Assembly (NCBI GenBank): GCA_012976225.1
Contig: JAAVVG010000018.1
Location: 62,001 to 126,000 of the forward strand
Origin: Golubevia sp. BC0850
Taxonomy: Eukaryota; Basidiomycota; Exobasidiomycetes; Golubeviales; Golubeviaceae
Length of the DNA stretch: 64,000 bases
Direction of reading: 5' to 3'
In this document: positions 57,189 through 64,000 of the stretch, in pieces
Numbering within the stretch: the first letter of the stretch is position 1
How the letters are laid out: every line of letters begins with the position of its first letter
The notes under the pieces: model-generated
Databases searched by the model: none
What the model was told of the DNA's origin: nothing
The model's input: the letters and a program-made list of their open reading frames with translations, nothing else
Translations under genes and position numbers: made by a program

Positions 57189-60100
57189 TTAACCGATCTG
57201 GAATTCATCAGCAGCATGAGCAGCCAAAACACCTTTCTTCTTGGTATTCTTACCAAGAGCTCTGACACTGGCGTACATTCTAGATTCAACATCCTTGCCA
57301 ACAGTTTTCTTCATTTTCTTCCTCGTTGAAGTCCTACCATCTATTTTCCCATCTTCCTGATATTCACCTTCACCATCGTCATCATCGTCTTCATCCATAT
57401 TGAAGTCCTTAACAATACCATCCGATAAACCAGAGGCCAAATCTTTGAGATCAAGTTTTCTCTTTCCATTTGATTTGGAAACGACTTCTTTCTTTGAAGA
57501 CTTTTCTTTTTCTCCCTTGGTATTTGTTTCTACCTTTCTTCCTTTTGTACTGTTTTTCGTTGCTGTACCTCCAAGTTTTGAAGGAGCTTCTCGAAGAGCG
57601 AAAGCTTTTGCTAAATGACCTAAATGAAGTAATCGAGGATGGAAGAGATGCTTTTCTGCAGATGGATGGGTTGAATAGGCTCTCAGATGGGATAGGAAAG
57701 CTGATCTTGCAAGTGATAGTGGCTGAGAGAGGAAAAGAGATGGGGGGTCAGAGACAGGAAGTTTTGAAGAAAATGATCAGTCTCTTTCCCTCAGCGAAGT
57801 CACAGCTCCTCTTTGAAGCTCAATGGTTCTTGGTTCGACCCGGGAATAACGATCGACTTTCGAGCGGACCAAGAAGAAATACTTACCTCATCTCCACTCA
57901 ACACCCATTTTTCAACGGCCATCTGAGCTTCAGTAGCTCTTTCTTCAAAGGCCCAGCCAACACCACCAAATCCATTTCTCAACATTTCCTTATAATCTAA
58001 CTCTCTGATTCTAGCTTTCACTTCAATTTCCTTTCCATTTTCGACTATTTGAGTTCTTAAACAATCCTCCAACAATTTGATTTTCCCTCTTTCATTTTCC
58101 AGTAAAATAAGGATCGAATCCCCATTTTTCCCCACTCTTGCAGTTCTACCTATTCTATGAACATATTCATCATGACCACCTTCAGTTGGGGAGTCTAATT
58201 GAATGACAGTTGAAACTGAAGGTAAATCTAAACCTCTTGCTGCTACTGAAGTAGCTAGAAGAATTGAACCAGAAGAAGAAGAAGACGAAGAAAATTGTTT
58301 TAAGGAGGAAATTCTTTCAGATTGAGTCATTGATCCATGTAAACGGAAAATTGGGATCGTAGGTAAAAGATCTGATTCCAAAGAAACTTTCATTGGGACC
58401 TTCTTTTTAGAATCTTTTTCTGAGGAAGTTGTTCCTTTCATTTCTGAATCTTCAACTTCACCTCCTTCCTTTGTTTCTGTAGATTCTTGATCTTTCTCTT
58501 CTTCAACTTTCTGTTCTTCAACTTTGCTTCCATAACCCATACTAGCACCACCTAAAGCTTTCCAATGAAAGTCAACGCTATCTGTACAACTCAAAAAGAC
58601 AATAATTCTTCTACCATCTTTCTTCTCTTCTTCGTTTGAGTTTGATTTTCTTCCACCTGCAGTTGAGTTCTTAGTTCTTCCAGCAATTGAACTCCTGAGT
58701 AAAGCGATTAAGGATACCAGCCTCAACTTGGGAGGAACAACGACAAAGAATTGAGATAATTGAGAAGGTAAGATAGCGATTGATTGGTTTAGAGTTGAAT
58801 TTCCAGGAGTTGATGTTGTCAATTTTGGGAAGTCAATTTTTGGAAGTTCTGAAGTTGATTTGGGAATTGCTTTTGAAGTCTCGGTTTCTTGATCTTGACC
58901 TTCTAATTCTTGAATCTTAGGTTCTTCATCTTCGTGTTCTCCTTCCTCATCTCCCTCTCCCTCTCCCTCACCTTCTTCACCTCTAAGAAGCACCGGATTT
59001 CTCAACTGGTTCCCAGCTAGCACCTGAATCTTTTCATCCAGCGTAGCCGAACAAAGAATGGTTCTTCTATCATATCTCCACCATCTAATCCCCGTACTGT
59101 CTTTCAGCTTTCCTTCATTACATTCACTCCATTTCCTAACTTCCATTTCATTTTCACCTCTTTCCATTGCCAACCTAGATTCAAATTCCCTAGCACTTTT
59201 AATAGCGATTTGTCTTCTACCTTTCAGCGCCTTCAAAATCTGAATCAAAGTTTCTTCGAATCCCAATTCCAACAACCTATCACTTTCATCCAAAATCAAA
59301 TATTGACATTTCCCAACATCTAAATTAGAGGTGTTTTGAAGGTGATCTAAAAGTCTACCAGGGGTTGCAACTAAGATTGGACAACCTTTTCTTAACCTCG
59401 CTTTTTCATGATTTCTGGTACTTCCTCCTGTTAGAAGACATGTTACTATCCAACGAGTCCTACGAATCTCTGAAGATTCATCTTCAGTTGAACCTTCTTC
59501 TAGGGATGATAATTTCAGGTTGAGAAGTTTTTCTAGGACTTCATGGATTTGTCTTGCTAATTCTCTAGTCGGAACTAAAACAATTGCTAAAGTTCCTACA
59601 TTTCGATTAATGAATGATTCCTTACATAAAGGTAATAAAGATTGTAAAATTGGTAACAAGTAGGTCAAAGTTTTCCCTGAACCAGTTTGAGAATGGATTA
59701 GAGCATCTCGGTTTTGATTTCCGATTCCTTTTCCTTTTGACTGGCCCTCTTCGTCATCATCGTCACTTGCTGTCAAATCTTTACAATCCAATAAGAATGG
59801 TAAAGCTTTCTTTTGAATCAAAGTAGGTCTACTTCCGATTTCCATTAGAGGAGATGACAAGTGAGAACATAGTAGTGGATGTAAACCTAAGGTTTTGAAA
59901 GTGGTTGGACCTTTTGAAGAAGGTGCATTGGTTGGTAAGGATGTGTTTGTGAAATCAGTTGTGATTCTAGATTGAGAAGTCGGTTTCCCAGTGAAGAGTG
60001 AAGAGATGATGGTTGGTTTAGAGGAGGAGGTGTTGGATGGCTCTGCTGCCTCTTTCGATGTCGACTGAGTAGGTCTGGATTGATAAGATGAAGGAATAGA

Positions 60101-60621
60101 GGCTGAAGTTGAAGGAACCGGCCCAGAAGTAGAAATAGAAGGTCTAGATTGATCCAAGTTGCTACTACCACTACCACTACCACTCCCAGCATCTGATCGT
60201 CTCGGCTGATTGACATTGACTGAAGTGGACTTTGGTTGATATCTAGCTTGAGGTTGGAATGTGGATTGAGTTGAAGGTTCATAGGCAGGTGGTCTCGATG
60301 GAGTTGAAGCCACAGCTGGTTTCTGTTGGAAGGAAGTTTAGGATGCAGATGCAGATGCTTCAGAGATCATTGCCTCTCCCCCCCCTCTCTCTTTCTCTTC
60401 TCTAATGTATCCATTCCTATGCCTTCCACCCGTTCACCACATCCCTTTTCCTTACCACACTCCCATGCACTCACCTGCTGCTGCTGCTGCCTAGAATTTG
60501 ATGCATTTCCCTGACTTTGACTCTGCCTCTGTTTCCCCTTCCCTTTGTTAGCTGAATTGTTACTCTTGCTATTCTTAGTAGTTGGAGCTGAATTAGCAAA
60601 GTTGAAGAGTAAATCGTCCAT
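57189..60621 (-). CDS. DBP7: ATP-dependent RNA helicase DBP7
   Basis: Three exons (60621-60475, 60322-57887, 57722-57189), all phase 0, give 1038 aa. The N-terminus starts [16 protein letters not shown] and has a Gln run and Ser-rich linker. The DEAD-box core follows: [14 protein letters not shown] with [11 protein letters not shown] (Q motif), [15 protein letters not shown] (I), [13 protein letters not shown] (Ia), [27 protein letters not shown] (a DESD form of motif II, as in Dbp7), ILCSATLDE (III), VAARGLDLP and [17 protein letters not shown] (V, VI). The C-terminal exon has HLRAYSTH and [15 protein letters not shown], specific to the Dbp7/DDX31 group, then an acidic stretch and a basic tail. 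In yeast Dbp7 acts in the nucleolus in 60S subunit assembly, which parallels GRC3 here. Confidence 0.94.
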
Positions 60622-61184
60622 CGTTGGTCAGAAGAAAGAGACGCTTGTTAACTTTTTCGATCACCAGTTTCGAAATCTTCAATATCTCAAATCTTTGATT
60701 AAACGACGGAGATAGTCTTGTTATTGACAATTTGATTCTTAGATCGGGCCGCCTGATTTTAGGTGCTTAGAGGTTCAAAAATACTCAAAAACATCGTTTC
60801 GAAGCCTCTGAAACATTCTGGGGCGGACCAAGAGAGGGGACGCTGGGAGCTCCGTGGTGGGAGCTAACCCACCAGCCCTCTTCTCGATGTCCACCTCAGA
60901 TTTTGGAGTGGAGTAGCCCGGCCCTTCCAAAATCATCAAAGAGGTGATGAACTTTATTTTTCCCACCATCCAAGTTGCGAAGGGAAAAGGGAGCTCTCAT
61001 ACTTTGGAGCGCCACACGACCCACCTAATCTGCACAAGTCTCGGGTTAAAAAGATCCATTTCGTCGTACATAAGGGTCTGAAGTTCTAAAGAGTACGACA
61101 GAGGGGAAGAGAGACAATGGGAGGAGAGAGAAAAGTTGTTGACCGAATGAAGAACATAGTTTGAATGGAAACACGAATTTAACC
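60622..61184. other. Intergenic, no gene seen
   Basis: 563 bases; DBP7 promoter and the 3' region of the upstream minus-strand hydrolase. Short frames only. Confidence 0.6.
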
Positions 61185-62647
61185 TCAAAGCTTTGCCTCC
61201 ATCCACTCGTTGCTGTAAACTATCCATTCAGATAAATGGTCCATGGCGCAATGATCATCATGTGAGTAGATCAAAAGTTCTCCCAGAGGAGCTTTCTGAC
61301 CCAAATCGATTGTATCTTGAGTAGAGCAGAGAGTGTCTTTGTCACCGTTAATGGCTAGAATTGGAATTTTGATAGAACTTAAATCTTTCGAAGTTAGGAT
61401 AAGAGCATGGAATTTGGAACCCATTTCAATTGGAGATTTAGCGCCAGTGACCGCTTTTAAGATTTCCATCATGATCTCTGGTTTCCCTAGAGCTCCGGAT
61501 TGTCCAAATGAATGAGAATACAAACCTCCATTGGAGACGACTGCTTTGAGTCTAGGTTCCATCAGAGCCATACGAGTAGACCAGTGAGCACCTAGAGTCG
61601 AAAGAGGGTCAAAGAAGGGAAAGAGGAGAAGGGACTGAGAACGAGGATTTGGATAAGTGTAAGTGACGGCACCCTTTAACTTACCGAATGAAACTCCAAG
61701 CATTCCTATTCTGTTTGCATCAACTCTGGGATGGTTAGCCATATGATCTATAAAAGCTCTATAAATTTTGGTTGTACGTTCTGGATGAATTGGGTTCTTG
61801 TAGGCATAGGTTCCTGGCATCTCAACGAAAAATTGTGCGTTGTTGGAACGAATGTGAAGACTCGGTAACATCAATTCTTGGTTGGTCCCTTCTAGACCAT
61901 TTGAGTTTAGAACTGCTGGTAGGAGTTCATCTCCTTTGGGTGCTAAGAAGTAGACCTTGACGCTTTCTCCTTCGACTTGAATCGTGTCACGCTCTAGATC
62001 GAGACCAAGAGGCTCAGCGACCGCATCGAGCACGACGTCGAAGAGAGCGGTAGATTTGCGATAACAGGCATCTCTGATTGGAGTCTTTCCAGGCCACGAG
62101 GCAAGGAAAAGATTACTGATGGCCTGAAAGACGAATGGGGAAGGAGGAACCGAGTCAGGAAGGGGCTGGAGAGAGTATTCGTTGCGTACGAGGAGTCCAG
62201 ACCCACACAACAGCTCACCTTGATAGCATCGTCTAAGGTCCTGATCTCTTCAGCCTTCCCAGGATTTCCTTTTATGAATCTTTCCACGTCTACTGGTGTT
62301 CCAGGAGGAGTATCACGAATGAGTGAGATTCCACCAGCTAAGAGAGCATTCAGTTTAGAAGAAGCTTTCTCTCCTTCCAGAAGACCGCCAAGGTTCTCCC
62401 CTACGCGTTCCTCGATTCTTCTTAAGTACTTGAGGGAGATAGTAGTCCAATAAGAGGTCCATTTGTCATCTTTGAAAGAAGTGCACGCCTCCATCTCAGG
62501 TAATAGATCCTTCACTTCTCTTAGAGAAAGAAGGGCGAAACGATGGCCGCTAAGAGCTGGAAGAAATGGTTTGACCCCTAGCCAGTTTGCTGCGTATTCG
62601 GTGGTCTTGGTCATGGCGAGAAAAGTAATTAGAAGTTCTTTGATCAT
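61185..62647 (-). CDS. FrsA-like alpha/beta-hydrolase
   Basis: Three exons (62647-62219, 62123-61685, 61591-61185) give 424 aa. An alpha-helical N-terminal half (residues 1-190, including GGISLIRDTPPGTPVDVERF) is followed by a hydrolase core. The nucleophile elbow G-V-S-F-G in RIGMLGVSFG is split by intron 2 and continues AHWSTRMALM. The candidate acid is in ILAINGDKDTLC and the His in SHDDHCAMDH. This is the layout of FrsA/DUF1100-type esterases and 2,6-dihydropseudooxynicotine hydrolase relatives. Substrate unknown. No signal peptide is obvious, so cytosolic location is likely. Confidence 0.83.
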
Positions 62648-63241
62648 GGTGTTTGAGAATTTGAGTTCTGAAGAAGGGTGTTGAGGGTGATGATGAAACG
62701 ATGAAGATGAGGATCGAGGTGAAAAGAAAAAGAAAAGATCGTGCAGTGCGCGAGAAGAGAGAGAAAAAGATATAATTCAAGTGGTTCTTTAATAAAATTG
62801 GTTGGAAGATGAGCGCGACGAACATTTTGGTTGCGATCATTGATCAACGATCAACAGCGAGTAACGGTAAAATGACCAAAGCCGAACACTCCTCGGCGCT
62901 CCTCTTCTCTTCGGATTTCCCTTTCGATCTCGTTTTCGGTTTCGAAGTCCATCCTTTGGCATGTGTAAAGTTTCAGCTCCAGTGAATGGGATCTGAGTAC
63001 TGAGTAGATCTGAGTCGGTGATTTAATCTGATTCGTCGAAGAAGATGATGCAATGATGTGCCATCCCCAACTCGCTTTCCTTTCGGTGCTTGACTATCTA
63101 GATCGACTTGATTCGGATTTGTTTCCCTAATTCTCGGGCCAGGCGTCCGAAGACAAAGCACCATCTGAGGCTACAAAAGCAACTTGGAGAAAACTTCTCT
63201 TCTCTATTCAAATTCTAACCCCCTCAACCTTCTGTCCCAAA
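62648..63241. promoter_or_regulatory. Divergent upstream region of the hydrolase and paraoxonase-like genes
   Basis: 594 bp between divergent starts; no repeat, TATA box or RNA gene recognised. Confidence 0.4.
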
Positions 63242-64000
63242 ATGCGAACTGCCATTTTTGGAACACCTATCTTACTTCTAGCTATAGTAGTCGCTGTGAA
63301 AAAGGACATTTGGACCGATACACTTGGTCTTGGTAGAAAGTTGGAACTTATCAACAGCCACGATTGCAAAAAGATTCCAGGTGAGTCGAGACCCGAGACT
63401 CGAGGGATAACAACGCTATCGACCGCATGCAAGATCATTATCAGAGCAACCCAACTCTTTCTCTCTTTCTGAACCAATTTCAATTGTATCATATTTACCA
63501 ATAGAACTCGCTGCGTGTAAAGGTAAGTTTTCGGAGCGTCACATGTACTTCCACTTTCTCACTTCCAACTTGCTCACCACCGTTCTCTCCTCTTCCCGAC
63601 CTCGCTCCTCTTCGATTACCCATCTCGAACATCATTCCTCATTGGAATTTCCTTGGTCAGACTCATAGTTGCATCAAGAATCAGGTCTTCTCTACCTCGC
63701 CTGCTCCACGCTCGAAGTGAGAAAAAGTTGGACTCCTGCTATCGATCATCTTCACGAAGCTTTACCAGGCGATTACGTTGACATCTACGATACTAACGGC
63801 TCAGGCTCTCCATCTTCCAGAATCACCAAGATTCAACCCGAAGGTTTCCATGGAACCAGAGGAGAAGGTCAACTCAATCTACACTCCATCGGAGTCCAAG
63901 TCCAACAGGATTCAACTTTGAGGTTATTCTTAAATCATCATGGTCAACCTTTGGACAAGAACGGTGAGAACTTGTCTGGTGAAAGTTTCGGTGCCAACTC
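63242..64000 (+). CDS. Paraoxonase/arylesterase-like protein, 5' part
   Basis: Exons 63242-63380, 63505-63522 (only 18 nt, encoding ELAACK) and 63685 to the window end, joined in phase 1 throughout. An N-terminal hydrophobic segment (AIFGTPILLLAIVVAV) looks like a signal anchor, as in paraoxonases. Then LELINSHDCKKIPELAACKG, LLYLACSTLEVRKSWTPAID, a GDYVDIYD strand, GQLNLHSIGVQVQQD and LRLFLNHHG, ending at the family-like ANS. These match the first propeller blades of the PON/SMP-30-like fold. The rest of the gene lies beyond the window. Confidence 0.78.

Noticed and set aside
57828-57842. GGTTCGACCC, a tRNA B-box-like sequence
   Set aside because: It lies at the edge of a DBP7 intron with no A box and no acceptor-stem pairing around it.

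Overview
This is a gene-dense, intron-rich fungal nuclear segment, most likely from a basidiomycete and possibly Pucciniomycotina. The lineage is inferred from gene content and style, not from any marker. Base composition is close to balanced. Most genes carry 2 to 8 introns of about 40-130 nt, with GTGAGT-like donors and pyrimidine-rich YAG acceptors. I built the exon chains by hand from splice sites and reading frame. For every model called with good confidence, the exon lengths sum to a whole number of codons.

Left part (1-20 kb): the tail of an unknown gene; PSO2/SNM1 crosslink-repair nuclease (+); a small membrane protein (+); a tail-anchored acyl-CoA-binding protein of the ACBD5/Atg37 type (+); an F-box fragment (-); a secreted alpha/beta-hydrolase (-); a small Cys-containing secreted protein (-); mitochondrial ribosomal protein uL24m (-); and SEC63 (+). 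The last two are divergent across only 125 bp.

Middle (20-35 kb): an accessory-looking stretch. It holds a decayed F-box gene, small secreted proteins (-), a GtaA-type glutaminase (-), a Cys-rich secreted protein whose last exon does not fit in frame, a REV1 BRCT remnant, long gene-poor DNA with a repeated CACCCTACGAT-like motif, and a secreted precursor with a dibasic site and a cationic amphipathic C-terminus.

Right part (35-64 kb): GRC3 polynucleotide kinase (+); a second F-box relic (+); a disordered coiled-coil protein (-); an MCH1-like MFS transporter (-); an ABM-domain monooxygenase (+); class I myosin (-) divergent from TAD2 tRNA adenosine deaminase (+) over 120 bp; a third, longer F-box/LRR relic (+); two more small secreted proteins (-); DBP7 RNA helicase (-); an FrsA-like alpha/beta-hydrolase (-); and the 5' part of a paraoxonase/arylesterase-like gene (+) that runs off the end.

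The housekeeping genes (ribosome biogenesis by GRC3 and DBP7, mitochondrial translation, ER translocation, actin motor, tRNA editing, DNA repair) are scattered and share no pathway. Between them lie islands of secreted proteins and decaying F-box genes. The observations most worth a second look are the cationic secreted precursor, a ~100-bp dispersed repeat that resembles the 5' half of a tRNA, the REV1 BRCT relic, the F-box relic family, and an in-frame TGA upstream of the coiled-coil gene. I saw no rRNA, complete tRNA, CRISPR array, LTR element or recognisable transposase.
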